A model generated the notes under the pieces. That model searched no databases. It had not been told where the DNA came from and saw only the letters and a program-made list of their open reading frames with translations. A stretch of 64,000 nucleotides of DNA from an uncultured Myxococcales bacterium (GTDB lineage: Bacteria; Myxococcota; Myxococcia; Myxococcales; Myxococcaceae). The position numbers were made by a program, and so were the translations under genes. Where the stretch lies: NCBI GenBank assembly GCA_937980205.1, contig CALJKW010000055.1:806001-870000 (forward strand). Direction: 5' to 3'. Below are positions 26,001 to 32,945 of the stretch, piece after piece (positions within the stretch are counted from its first letter, which is position 1; each line of letters starts with the position of its first letter).

Positions 26001-26662
26001 CCGAGCTGGACGTAGCCGTCGCCGATGAACTTCGAGTTCGGGTAGCTCTTGATCAGCTCCTCGTACCGCTTCACGGCCTGCTCGCGCTTGCCGATCTCGT
26101 AGAGGTTGTAGCCGAGGGCGAAGAGGACCTCGTCCTTGCGCTCGTAGCTGGGGTACTCGCGCAAGACCGTCTCGTAGAGGCGCATCGTCTCCGAGCGGTA
26201 GAGCTCGGACTCGCGGTGATCTTCCTTCGCGTCGGCGACCTTCTCGCCCTTGTTGCGCGCCTCGTCGATCTTCTTCTCGTCCTCCTGAAACTTCAGCATC
26301 TCCTTGCGGTAGAGATACTTGCTCTTCTCCCAGTAGAGCTCGGAGAGCTGGAACAGCAGCTCGGCCTTCTGCGGCGAGCCGTCTTCGATCTTGGGGATGA
26401 TCTTCTTCAGAGACTCGATCGACTCGTCGCGCTTCTGATCGGCGATCTTCTCGCGCTCGACGTCCTCGAGCTTCGGCATGTCCTTGAACTTGGCGGGGCC
26501 CTTGCGGACCTCTTCCTTGCTCGGAGGCCCCTTCTTCTCGGCCTCTTTCTTCTTGGGATCAGCGGCAGCCGGCTTGGCGTCTTTCTTTGCCGCGGCTGCG
26601 AACGCAGAGCCGAACGGAAAAACGAGAGCGAGCGCCAACGAGGCGATACGAACGACCTTCAT
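23012..26662 (-). CDS. gltD: Gliding-motility periplasmic TPR scaffold GltD (AgnA)-like
   Basis: 1216 residues. A signal peptide (cleavage near AFAAAA) is followed by a Lys/Pro/Ala-rich segment and then by many TPR and TPR-like helices to about residue 1180, for example VLFALGYNLYEIGKREQAVKRYEE and IALNLGLIYEKDKKYADALKTYD (in parts). A Lys/Ala-rich linker lies near 820-850 and a Pro/Thr-rich tail closes the protein. Length and layout fit GltD/AgnA, the large periplasmic scaffold of the gliding complex. The start ATG has AGGAG seven bases upstream. A 61-base gap separates it from the preceding gene, so a promoter here is possible. Confidence 0.85.
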   Translation of the reverse strand: MKVVRIASLALALVFPFGSAFAAAAKKDAKPAAADPKKKEAEKKGPPSKEEVRKGPAKFKDMPKLEDVEREKIADQKRDESIESLKKIIPKIEDGSPQKAELLFQLSELYWEKSKYLYRKEMLKFQEDEKKIDEARNKGEKVADAKEDHRESELYRSETMRLYETVLREYPSYERKDEVLFALGYNLYEIGKREQAVKRYEELIKSYPNSKFIGDGYVQLGNHYFDVANNLGKAKEMYEKAFQQKEPKIKSYALYKLAWCDFNAGEHEKALKKLQDVIEYVEKQEKKKEMTDLKTEALNDSVTMFVQLNRADDAIAYFKAKAGKKTQLKLITRMGYALYDAGHHENSIKTFRLLLSDNPVAESAPDFQQQIIKGYEGLRQRDNVKAETKKMAELYRPGSSWWKANESKKEVLRNGFNVAEEAMRTVVTEYHQEAQKTKQAVTYRLAGDIYKQYVDAFATGDDEAFISDYAFNMKFYYAEILWALEEWEKAAKQYDELVAFKIPNRDTAKEISQEKYRQSAAYAAILAYNNLVKIERGQMVKSSVEGDKKIDEQKKKNTVEKQKQVVKRSVKELQEQPLTKWEQALANSCDSYNKLFPNNQDEIEVRYQAAVLYYDRNRFVEAAQRFTEIIGKWPEDKRSADAADLTMSVLEEKEEWKQLNESSRAFLANKKLVGAKQNAEFAKRTAAIVEGSQYKYVDLVIYKKEKKVKEAAEMFLAFVAEFPKSENADRALTYSMLIFQEANELDKGISTAERVLKEYPGSNFELKNRYSLAKFYEKIADFEKSAAMYEDFITAYDTWAGPKAVGYDNIKDLLKKEKEAREKEAKAAKAAPKKADPKAQAATAAAGTNARWAVGLIAAPPPKEREKLEAFKKEREELLKEAEKEDWISAAQFNAGLWWEGLGKSDKAIAQYQRYIARFKDKKDVPDIALNLGLIYEKDKKYADALKTYDAFLTTYAKDARVKDITRFDIKYRQFLINKTLKNTAEMDRLAKEIVAGFAKLNAEDKKNDRAKLAYANSRFLLFEPTWNAYTGITFKNLKTLKNDLKAKTAKIQDIEKGYLEILQIGNGEYGIAALTRIGLAYGDFAQNFLDSPDPKGLDEDQLSMYRGELENRAFPLEEKALEGLEKALAKSYELSVYNEWTLLAQDKVNKYKPGLYGKVREVAYRGAEFFWEEGVDKGQNGTGTVPAPSKEGTPPPEKNPAKENTTAAATTAGEK

Positions 26663-26723
26663 TCAAGTCTCCTGAGGGGAAAAGCGGGCGGACCCTACAC
26701 CATCGCGGAATCGGAAATAAAGC

Positions 26724-27065
26724 TCAGGTCCGCGGAACTTCCGGTACGTCCGCGCACATCGAAAAGGAAGTCTCGGGACCTCTCAACTGAATGCATCCGC
26801 GAGTCACCTTCACGACTTCGAATCCTTCAGCAGACAGACGATCACCGGCTCGAACCAACACGACTTCGCCGGACTTATTCTCGACGATCGCTTGTTGGGC
26901 ACGCGTGTCGACCACGCGCAATTTCGCCACAGGCACGTCGGCGAAAGGGTGCGCGGTCTGAGCGGGAGTGGGCTTCTTTGGCTTCTTCTTGGCAGCTTTG
27001 CCGGCCGCGAGGGCGTCGGGCGCGAGCAGCAGCGTGAGAGCTACCGCGAGCGCCCGGGCCGTCAT
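26724..27065 (-). CDS. Small secreted protein with a GspC/PilP-like domain
   Basis: 113 residues. The ATG overlaps the gltC stop (ATGA). A signal peptide (ALAVALTLLLAPDALAAG) and a Lys/Pro linker lead into one compact beta domain at about 50-110 (RAQQAIVENKSGEVVLVRAGDRLSAEGFEVVKV in parts, ending in a possible disulfide pair, GCIQL and SMCAD). The pattern of a modified-value, GD, V-x-V-x-x-x-x-v-x-L resembles the HR domain of GspC and PilP, which connects inner- and outer-membrane parts of secretion and pilus machines. By analogy it could link Glt components in the periplasm. The domain call is by eye only. Confidence 0.7.
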   Translation of the reverse strand: MTARALAVALTLLLAPDALAAGKAAKKKPKKPTPAQTAHPFADVPVAKLRVVDTRAQQAIVENKSGEVVLVRAGDRLSAEGFEVVKVTRGCIQLRGPETSFSMCADVPEVPRT

Positions 27066-28579
27066 TCGGTCGCCTGTCCCGGGCACTTCTTGAGCGTGTA
27101 CTGGTAGTACCCGATCTCGTCGCGCCAGAACTCGCCCTGGAACTTCCAGTAGTTCCAGTTCTCGGCGGGCATCTGCGGCCGGTAGAGGGCCTGCTTGCGC
27201 AGCGCGGCCTTCTGATCGACGCCGGCCTCGGCGAGCTCTTTTTCGGCCTTCGACGTCTCGAAGCGAATGATCTCGGCCGTGTCGGCGAAGCCCTTGATCG
27301 ACTTGTACGCGTTCACGAGGCCGATGCGCGCGAGGCGGCCGGCGACGACCTCGTAGCCGCCGCGGATGCCGTCGAGCTGGGTGATGACGTCGTTCGAGAG
27401 GCGGGCCGCGCGCCAGGCCGAGTTCTCTTCGAGCTGCTTCTTCTCGACCTCGATCTGCTTGAGCAGCGAGAAGACGCCGAGCATGCGCTCGTTGGAGCGC
27501 ACGTTGTTGAGCACCGCGAGCGGCACCTTGTCGGTGTCCCTCGCGTCGATGAGCTTGAAGTACTCGATCGGATCGCGCTGCTCGGTGCCCTCGACCAGCG
27601 GCTTCAGCTTCTCGGACATCGGCAGGTAGATCTCGTCGAACGCGGCGAGCGCGGACTTCGACTCTTCGTAGAGGCAGCTGAAGTAGTAGATGGTCGCCTT
27701 GAGAATCCACGACTCGGGCTGGAAGGCGCCCGCGAACTGGGGAGCGTGCAGCGCCTGCAGCGAGCCGAGGCCGCCGCCGAGGTCGTCGTTCTGGAAGCGG
27801 GCGAAGCCGTTCTCGAACAGCGCCTGGTCCCAGTACTTCGAGAAGCGCGGGATCTGATCGTACGCCTCGACCGACTTGTCGTAGCGGCCGAGGCCGTAGT
27901 GCACGCGCCCCAGGCCCAGCAGCGCGAGCTGCTTGGTGAGCTTGTCGTCCTTCTGGTTCGGCAGCTTCGAGTCGATGACGGTGGTGAACGCCTTGATCGC
28001 GTCGTCGAAGCGCGTCGCCTCGCCGGGGTAGCGCGGGTCGGCGTAGATGGTGCCGAGCAGGTACTGCGCCTTCAGGTAGACCGTGGTGTCCTGCGGCACG
28101 GCGAGCGCGAAGTCGCGGCCTTCGTCGAGCTTCGCGCTGCGGTAGTCGAGCGTCGCGATGAGGTAGTTCACGCGCGCGAGCACCTCGGACGGCAGCGTCG
28201 CCCAGGCGTCGGCGTCGTAGTACTTATTGAGCTCGCTGGGGATCATGTACATGTCGTCGAGCTGGTCCTGGATGTTGACCAGGCCCTCGACGGCCTTGAG
28301 GTGGAAGGGGTGCGCCTTCCCTGCCCTCAGGATCTGATCGAAGTACACGAACGCGCTGACCGGCATGCCGCGCTTCTGGAACGAGGCGGCCAGGTAGTAC
28401 TGGCTCTTGTTCTGAAGGTCGGGGTCCGTCGACGAGTTGTTGACCTCGTAGAACAGCTGGGCCGAGTCGTCGTAGTTGCCCGCGTTGAAGGCCGAGAGCG
28501 CGCGGTTGTAGACGCCGAGGTCCTGCGCGCTCGCCGAGACCGCCGCGAAGACTGCGATGAAGAGGATTGAGCGGTTCAT
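27062..28579 (-). CDS. gltC: Gliding-motility periplasmic TPR protein GltC-like
   Basis: 505 residues. A signal peptide (ILFIAVFAAVSASAQ) precedes alpha-solenoid repeats over most of the length (YNRALSAFNAGNYDDSAQLFYE at about 24, LGLGRVHYGLGRYDKSVEAYDQI at about 225). A helical, charged C-terminus includes SLLKQIEVEKKQLEENSAWRA, a likely coiled coil. In Myxococcus, gltC follows the two barrel genes gltB and gltA, and here the order is the same: cglB, barrel, barrel, this gene. It is probably a periplasmic protein that docks on the outer-membrane barrels. The start lies six bases after the preceding stop. Confidence 0.75.
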   Translation of the reverse strand: MNRSILFIAVFAAVSASAQDLGVYNRALSAFNAGNYDDSAQLFYEVNNSSTDPDLQNKSQYYLAASFQKRGMPVSAFVYFDQILRAGKAHPFHLKAVEGLVNIQDQLDDMYMIPSELNKYYDADAWATLPSEVLARVNYLIATLDYRSAKLDEGRDFALAVPQDTTVYLKAQYLLGTIYADPRYPGEATRFDDAIKAFTTVIDSKLPNQKDDKLTKQLALLGLGRVHYGLGRYDKSVEAYDQIPRFSKYWDQALFENGFARFQNDDLGGGLGSLQALHAPQFAGAFQPESWILKATIYYFSCLYEESKSALAAFDEIYLPMSEKLKPLVEGTEQRDPIEYFKLIDARDTDKVPLAVLNNVRSNERMLGVFSLLKQIEVEKKQLEENSAWRAARLSNDVITQLDGIRGGYEVVAGRLARIGLVNAYKSIKGFADTAEIIRFETSKAEKELAEAGVDQKAALRKQALYRPQMPAENWNYWKFQGEFWRDEIGYYQYTLKKCPGQATE

Positions 28580-28585
28580 GGCTTT

Positions 28586-29644
28586 TTAGAACGTGAACGA
28601 GAGGCCGAGGTAGAGGCCCAGGTTGTTGAGCACGTCGGAGGACGGGTTCTTCACGAGCGCGTACGCGAGCGGAACGTCGTCGCTGCGCTTGCGGTCGTTC
28701 GACGGGTCGCCGTCACCGTCCGAGTCGTCGAGCCCGTTGAACCGGTCAACGTTGCAGCCCGCGCCGACATTCGCGGTGGTGACCATCTGGCCGGCGCGGA
28801 GCGCGGCGTCCATCGCGCGCAGATCGTTGTTGTTGCAGCCGTTCACGTTGTCGACGCGCGCCGCGTAGACGAGGTCGCGCAGCTCGAGGCGCAGCGTCAG
28901 CCACTTCATGAACTGCACGCGGAAGCCGCCGCCGATCTCGGCCATGAAGCGCCAGCCGGTCTCACCGAAGGTGGCCGGGCCCGCGTCGTTCGCGGGCTTG
29001 AGCTGGTGACGCGTCATGCCGGCGCCGGCGCCGGCGGTCAGCACGACCGCGAAGTGAATGAGGTACGAGTCGTAGAAGACGAACTTGCCGTAGAGCGGAG
29101 TGACCTCGACGCCGCCGATCGCTCCGCCGACGAGGAGCAGCGAGGTCGCGGCCTGCGCCTCGGCGCGGACCTTCTCGATGAGCTCGGCGTTGAAGTCGGA
29201 CTCGCGCGCGATGTAGTTCCACTGGCCCATCGCCGTCAGCGCGAAGTTCTCCTGCAGGTGCCAGGTGAAGCCGAGCGCCGCGCCGATGTGGTTGGTGAAC
29301 TTGCCGTTCACCTGGGCGACGAAGGGGTAGAGCGTGACCTCGCGCGCCCACTTGTCGCTGAACTCCTTCTGCTCGACGATGTGGACGGCGACGTTCGGGT
29401 TGTAGAGCGGCGCGCCGGCGACGAGCTTCTGCTGCTGGTCCGAGGTCGTGGGGCCGGTGTTCACGGCGCCCTCGGCAGGCGGCGGCGCGTCGGCCTTCGG
29501 CGCGTCGGTCTTGGCCGGCTTCGGCGGCTCGTCTTCGTCGTCATCGGAAGCCGCCGCGGGAGTCGGGTTCGCAGGCTTCGCGGGCTCGGCAGCGAACGCC
29601 GTCGCGGCGAGCAGGGTCAGCAGGACGAGGAGTGCGTTTCTCAT
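28586..29644 (-). CDS. gltA: Outer-membrane beta-barrel protein of the gliding locus (GltA-like)
   Basis: 352 residues. A signal peptide (cleavage after AFA) is followed by a Pro/Ala/Asp-rich periplasmic spacer (about 20-75) and a beta-barrel domain (about 95-352) of alternating strands, ending in GLYLGLSFTF with the terminal Phe that marks BAM substrates. A loop near 300-330 carries DDSDGDGDPSNDRK, a probable calcium-binding surface loop, and Cys pairs (GCNNND, GCNVD) flank it. It is related in pattern to the next barrel upstream. The assignment to gltA rather than gltB rests only on gene order, compared with gltK-B-A-C of Myxococcus. Confidence 0.7.
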   Translation of the reverse strand: MRNALLVLLTLLAATAFAAEPAKPANPTPAAASDDDEDEPPKPAKTDAPKADAPPPAEGAVNTGPTTSDQQQKLVAGAPLYNPNVAVHIVEQKEFSDKWAREVTLYPFVAQVNGKFTNHIGAALGFTWHLQENFALTAMGQWNYIARESDFNAELIEKVRAEAQAATSLLLVGGAIGGVEVTPLYGKFVFYDSYLIHFAVVLTAGAGAGMTRHQLKPANDAGPATFGETGWRFMAEIGGGFRVQFMKWLTLRLELRDLVYAARVDNVNGCNNNDLRAMDAALRAGQMVTTANVGAGCNVDRFNGLDDSDGDGDPSNDRKRSDDVPLAYALVKNPSSDVLNNLGLYLGLSFTF

Positions 29645-29661
29645 GGGTGCTTTCTTTCCCC

Positions 29662-30450
29662 TCAGAACATGAACGAGTAGCCGACCTGGACCTGGACCAG
29701 GTTCGTGATGCCGCCGACCTCGGTGCCGTTGCCGGTCGGGTTGTCAGGGTTCGTGGCCGCGATGTTCCGATTCACGCCGACGTAGTACGAGTCGAGGTAG
29801 CTGAAGTCGCGGATCTCGACGCGCAGCGAGTGGTGGTTGCCGACCACCGGGAGGAACAGCCTCCAGCCGAGCGCGGCCGTCACGATCGGGCCGACGGTCG
29901 CCTGCTTGTAGTAGTCCTCGCACGAGCTGCCGACCTTCCGGTTGCAGATCACGACGGACTGGCGCTGGAAGTAGCCGGCGCCGCCGCCGAGCGAGACGTA
30001 GAGCTGGAAGTGGATCGGGTTGCCGAAGAGGACGTCCTGCAGCAGGCCGCCGATCTTCCCGTAGAGCGGCTGCCAGCGAAGGCCGACGACGCCGTGGGCG
30101 ACCATCTCCCAGAGGTTCGTCATGTCGTCGGCCGTCATGGTGTTCGTCCCCACGAACTGATCGGCGACGTCGCCCGCCAGGCTGGTGTGCCGCGAGTACG
30201 AGCCGCCCGCGAGCAGCTCGACCGCGAACGTCTCGACGAAGTTGTACGAGACGTTGAGGTTGCCGGTGTAGTGCTCGGTCAGCTGCGTGAGCACCGCGAA
30301 CCCGAAGTTCGCGCCGATCTCGAAGCGGCCCGCAGTCGTGAAGAGCTTGTTGCGCACGGCGACCTTCTCGACGAGCGCGCCTTCTTCGGCTTCGGCGGCT
30401 GCCGCCGGCAGTGCAGACAGAGCGAGGACCAGGACCAGGGCGCGTTTCAT
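29662..30450 (-). CDS. gltB: Outer-membrane beta-barrel protein of the gliding locus (GltB-like)
   Basis: 262 residues. The ATG at 30450 has GGAA seven bases upstream and starts a clear signal peptide (LVLVLALSALPAAAAE); the longer frame upstream is Arg-rich shadow sequence. The mature part is a beta barrel: GRFEIGANFGFAVLTQLTEHYTG, then strands to the C-terminus VQVQVGYSFMF, which ends in Phe. Two Cys (VVICNRKV and SSCEDYY) probably form a disulfide in an outer loop. It lies 11 bases after cglB and 17 bases before the second barrel gene. It is one of the barrels thought to carry the gliding complex through the outer membrane. Confidence 0.7.
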   Translation of the reverse strand: MKRALVLVLALSALPAAAAEAEEGALVEKVAVRNKLFTTAGRFEIGANFGFAVLTQLTEHYTGNLNVSYNFVETFAVELLAGGSYSRHTSLAGDVADQFVGTNTMTADDMTNLWEMVAHGVVGLRWQPLYGKIGGLLQDVLFGNPIHFQLYVSLGGGAGYFQRQSVVICNRKVGSSCEDYYKQATVGPIVTAALGWRLFLPVVGNHHSLRVEIRDFSYLDSYYVGVNRNIAATNPDNPTGNGTEVGGITNLVQVQVGYSFMF

Positions 30451-30461
30451 TCTTCGTTCCT

Positions 30462-31934
30462 TTACGGGCACGTCGACTGGAAATCGGGTTTGACGTCGTA
30501 ACAGATCTCGACCGTCGCCAAAGACTCTGGAACGGCGGTGCCGTCGAAGCGGATGACGTTGCGCGAGACGTTGCCGTCGCACTTCACGTACTGCGCTCCG
30601 TTCGGAGTGGCGGTGAGCCGCACGTCGAGCTTCTCGGCGCACCGCTGGTTGCGGCACTTCTCACCCATCGGGCAGTTGCCGTCGACCATGCACGTCGGCG
30701 CGTTCGCGGCGGACTGGTAGACCTCGAAGCCGCTGGCGACGCCCATGACGTTCTGCACGTCGGGGCCGCGCGACAGGCGGAACTCCTTGCGCAGGCCGCT
30801 GGCGGCGTAGCCGAGCGCCGAGAGCGCGGAGCTGAAGTCGCTCTGGCAGATGTCGACGCCGACGCCGCCGGTGGCGTTCGCGACCTGCAGGTAGCGGCCG
30901 CCGTAGTAGGCGACCTCGATGCCGCTGTCGGGCAGACCGGCGTTGAAGCCCGACTTGGTGCAGGTGCCGCCGGCCGACCGGCAGCAGCCGACGTGCGGCA
31001 CGTTGTCGAGGAACTGCGAGGGCACCCCGGCGTCGGGGTCGTCGTCCATCGCGACGATCGCGGCGGCGGTGACGAGATCGCCGTTGCCGTAGCCCTTGTA
31101 GGTCTCGAGGAAGCGCGTGAAGTACTGCGTGCTGCCCCAGTTGCCGGCGCCGGCGAGCGAGTTGTCGTTCGCGCAGCGGCAGCCGGGGTCGGCGGTGCAG
31201 ACCGGCTGGCGCGTGAGCGGCTGGCACGACGAGTCGTCTTCATCGGACACGAAGACGACGTAGAGCGCGGCGTCGTTGCGGATGAACTTCTCCGTGGCGC
31301 CGGAGATGTTCACCGGGTTCGTGAGCGCGAGGTAGGCGGCGTAGAGGCCGCGCTCCTGCGCGGAGCCGTTGGTGCCGACGCGGCCGAGCTGATCGAACGC
31401 GGCGACGGCGCTCGAGGTGCCGGCGTCTCCCGCGGTCGCCTGCGTGTTGCAGATCACTCCGCCGGTCATGAGCGGAGTGCACGCGATGTAGTTGCCGGTG
31501 AAGCCGCCGAGCGTCCAGGTGCGGAGCTCTCCGCGGGTGAGCGGATCGTCGGTGTCGGTGGAGATGACCGCAATGTGGAAGTCGATCGGCGGGTTCGCGT
31601 TGACGAGCTGATCGACGAAGGTGTTGAAGTTGGCCGCGAGCCGCGCCTGCTTCGGAGCCATCGAGCCCGAGCTGTCGACGACCCAGAGGATGTCGACCTT
31701 GCGGACGGAGAGCTGGCGGTAGCTGTCGCACTGCCTGGGCACGTTGATCTCGAAGTCGTCGGTGTAGCCGCCGTCGTCGATGAGGATCGCCGGAGTCTTG
31801 GTGTCGACGCCCGGCGTGCCCGGCACCACCGTGTACGGCTCGAAGACGCGGCGCGTACGCGTGCGGTCTTCGCAGGCGGTGGTCGTCAATGTGACGGCAC
31901 AGATCGCGAGAGCGATGACGAGACAGGGGCGCAT
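30462..31934 (-). CDS. cglB: Von Willebrand A adhesin lipoprotein, CglB-like
   Basis: 490 residues from the ATG at 31934 (a GTG lies eight codons earlier). A lipoprotein signal ends in LTTTAC (Cys 21). A von Willebrand A domain (about 75-370) carries the MIDAS motif DSSGSM after VDILWVV, with a later VVFVSDEDDSS segment. Cys-rich insertions (VCTADPGCRC, GCCRS, CTKSG) and a Cys-rich C-terminus suggest an extracellular, disulfide-stabilised protein. In Myxococcus CglB is the integrin-like focal adhesin of gliding. Here it heads the run cglB, barrel, barrel, gltC, which supports the name. The MIDAS Asp/Ser/Ser residues are intact, so metal-dependent adhesion is plausible. Confidence 0.82.
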   Translation of the reverse strand: MRPCLVIALAICAVTLTTTACEDRTRTRRVFEPYTVVPGTPGVDTKTPAILIDDGGYTDDFEINVPRQCDSYRQLSVRKVDILWVVDSSGSMAPKQARLAANFNTFVDQLVNANPPIDFHIAVISTDTDDPLTRGELRTWTLGGFTGNYIACTPLMTGGVICNTQATAGDAGTSSAVAAFDQLGRVGTNGSAQERGLYAAYLALTNPVNISGATEKFIRNDAALYVVFVSDEDDSSCQPLTRQPVCTADPGCRCANDNSLAGAGNWGSTQYFTRFLETYKGYGNGDLVTAAAIVAMDDDPDAGVPSQFLDNVPHVGCCRSAGGTCTKSGFNAGLPDSGIEVAYYGGRYLQVANATGGVGVDICQSDFSSALSALGYAASGLRKEFRLSRGPDVQNVMGVASGFEVYQSAANAPTCMVDGNCPMGEKCRNQRCAEKLDVRLTATPNGAQYVKCDGNVSRNVIRFDGTAVPESLATVEICYDVKPDFQSTCP

Positions 31935-32047
31935 CCTGAAGGCGCGGGTAGCTAGCACAGGCCCGAGATTTCAGGGAAACCGTTTGAAGAGGCCGGCCGC
32001 CGGGGGCTTCCCTGCCCGCCTTGAGTGTCGCGGGAGGGGGGTTCCCG

Positions 32048-32155
32048 TCAGAAGGCGACGCCGAGGCCGGCGTGCAGCTGAACGCTGGTCAAGAGCTGCC
32101 CCGACGCAGAGCGCATCACCGCATTCGGTGGCGAGCCGCGTGGCGACGAGGAGGA
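32048..32155 (-). pseudogene. C-terminal remnant of an outer-membrane barrel gene
   Basis: Directly after the PIN-toxin stop, and in the same frame, the minus strand encodes about 35 residues ending in SASGQLLTSVQLHAGLGVAF and a stop at 32048-32050. Alternating strand residues and a final Phe are the signature of the last strand of an outer-membrane barrel. There is no start codon of its own with a ribosome site, and no N-terminal part exists on either side of the toxin-antitoxin pair. It therefore reads as the leftover end of a gene that was replaced or cut by that module. Reading it as chance is still possible for so short a stretch. Confidence 0.45.
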
Positions 32156-32563
32156 TCACCTGGGCAGCCCGAAGACCTCGAAGGTGTTCCGTTCCCGGAA
32201 ATGCCTGTCGAAGGTGAAGGCGCCCTTTGCCGCGCGGTGTTCGATCATCGCGAACGAGATCGCATCGCAGAGGCTCCAGTCCTTGTCCGAGTGCTCGAGA
32301 AGCAACTGCCGACCGACCTGCTCCTCGTCCTCAGTGGCACGCACGACGAGCTGCCGCATCTGCGCGAGCCATTGGCGAGCCGCCGCGCGGCCCAGACGCA
32401 TGACGAGAAGCCCGTGCGCTTCGGTCTCGATGTAGTTCGTGATGAACGGCACCGTCTTGCGCAGAGGCCCCTTCATGGTCTTCACCGCGGTGTGGTGCCA
32501 CCGCTCGCTGGCGTCGAGGACCGCGAGTATCGCGCTGCTGTCCCAGAGGACGGAGTTCCTCAT
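32156..32563 (-). CDS. PIN-domain ribonuclease toxin (VapC-like)
   Basis: 135 residues, a single PIN domain. The expected acidic residues are present: Asp 8 (VLWDSSAILA), Glu 46 (NYIETEAHGLL), Asp 95/100 (DKDWSLCDAISF) and Asp 120 (FTFDRHF). These coordinate Mg2+ in metal-dependent RNases that cut tRNA or other RNA. The ATG overlaps the stop of the upstream HTH gene (ATGA), the usual antitoxin-then-toxin order. It is likely a growth-inhibiting toxin neutralised by the neighbour. Its target cannot be predicted from sequence. Confidence 0.85.
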   Translation of the reverse strand: MRNSVLWDSSAILAVLDASERWHHTAVKTMKGPLRKTVPFITNYIETEAHGLLVMRLGRAAARQWLAQMRQLVVRATEDEEQVGRQLLLEHSDKDWSLCDAISFAMIEHRAAKGAFTFDRHFRERNTFEVFGLPR

Positions 32564-32886
32564 CGACGCCGCGCTCCGGCCTCTTCCGCGAGGTAGGAGT
32601 GCTTGTCCGAAGCGCCCGGGCCTGCGCCCCCGCTCTTGAAGGCCCCGACGAGCTTCCAGATGGGGTGATTTTCATCGAGGGGCCTGCCTACGGCCGGCTG
32701 TGCCAGCGCATCCGCGGGGATGAGCCGTTTTCGCCCCCGCTTCACGCTCGGCAATTCGTTCGCCCGAAGTCGCCGCCATACCGTCGAGAGCGACACCCCG
32801 CTCGCCTTCGCGAACGCTTGGGGCGTCAGCAGAGCATCACCGGCCTCGGCGACCTTCGGCAGGGACAATGGTCGCTTCTGGTACAC
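32560..32886 (-). CDS. Helix-turn-helix antitoxin of the PIN module
   Basis: 108 residues, starting at a GTG (32886). An excisionase/MerR-type helix-turn-helix (about 20-62; TPQAFAKASGVSLSTVWRRLR, then KRGRKRLIPADAL, in parts) should bind DNA. The C-terminal part (ENHPIWKLVGAFKSGGAG then SDKHSYLAEEAG) matches the tail shared by antitoxins of PIN toxins, which wraps the toxin active site. The gene overlaps the toxin start. Three TGACAC hexamers just upstream may be its operator. No good ribosome site precedes the GTG, so the message may be leaderless or the start may differ. Confidence 0.8.
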   Translation of the reverse strand: MYQKRPLSLPKVAEAGDALLTPQAFAKASGVSLSTVWRRLRANELPSVKRGRKRLIPADALAQPAVGRPLDENHPIWKLVGAFKSGGAGPGASDKHSYLAEEAGARRR

Positions 32887-32895
32887 GCCGGCACC

Positions 32896-32922
32896 GTGTC
32901 ACTCGGCGTGTCACAGTGTCAA
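32896..32922 (-). promoter_or_regulatory. Triple TGACAC repeat upstream of the antitoxin gene
   Basis: On the minus strand TGACAC occurs at 32921-32916, 32913-32908 and 32901-32896, with steps of 8 and 12 bases. The first copy is part of TTGACA (32922-32917), a perfect -35 hexamer, although the matching -10 is poor. Repeated half-sites in the promoter of a toxin-antitoxin pair usually form the operator for autoregulation. Confidence 0.45.
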
Positions 32923-32945
32923 ATGCCCGCCGACCCTGACAGGCG

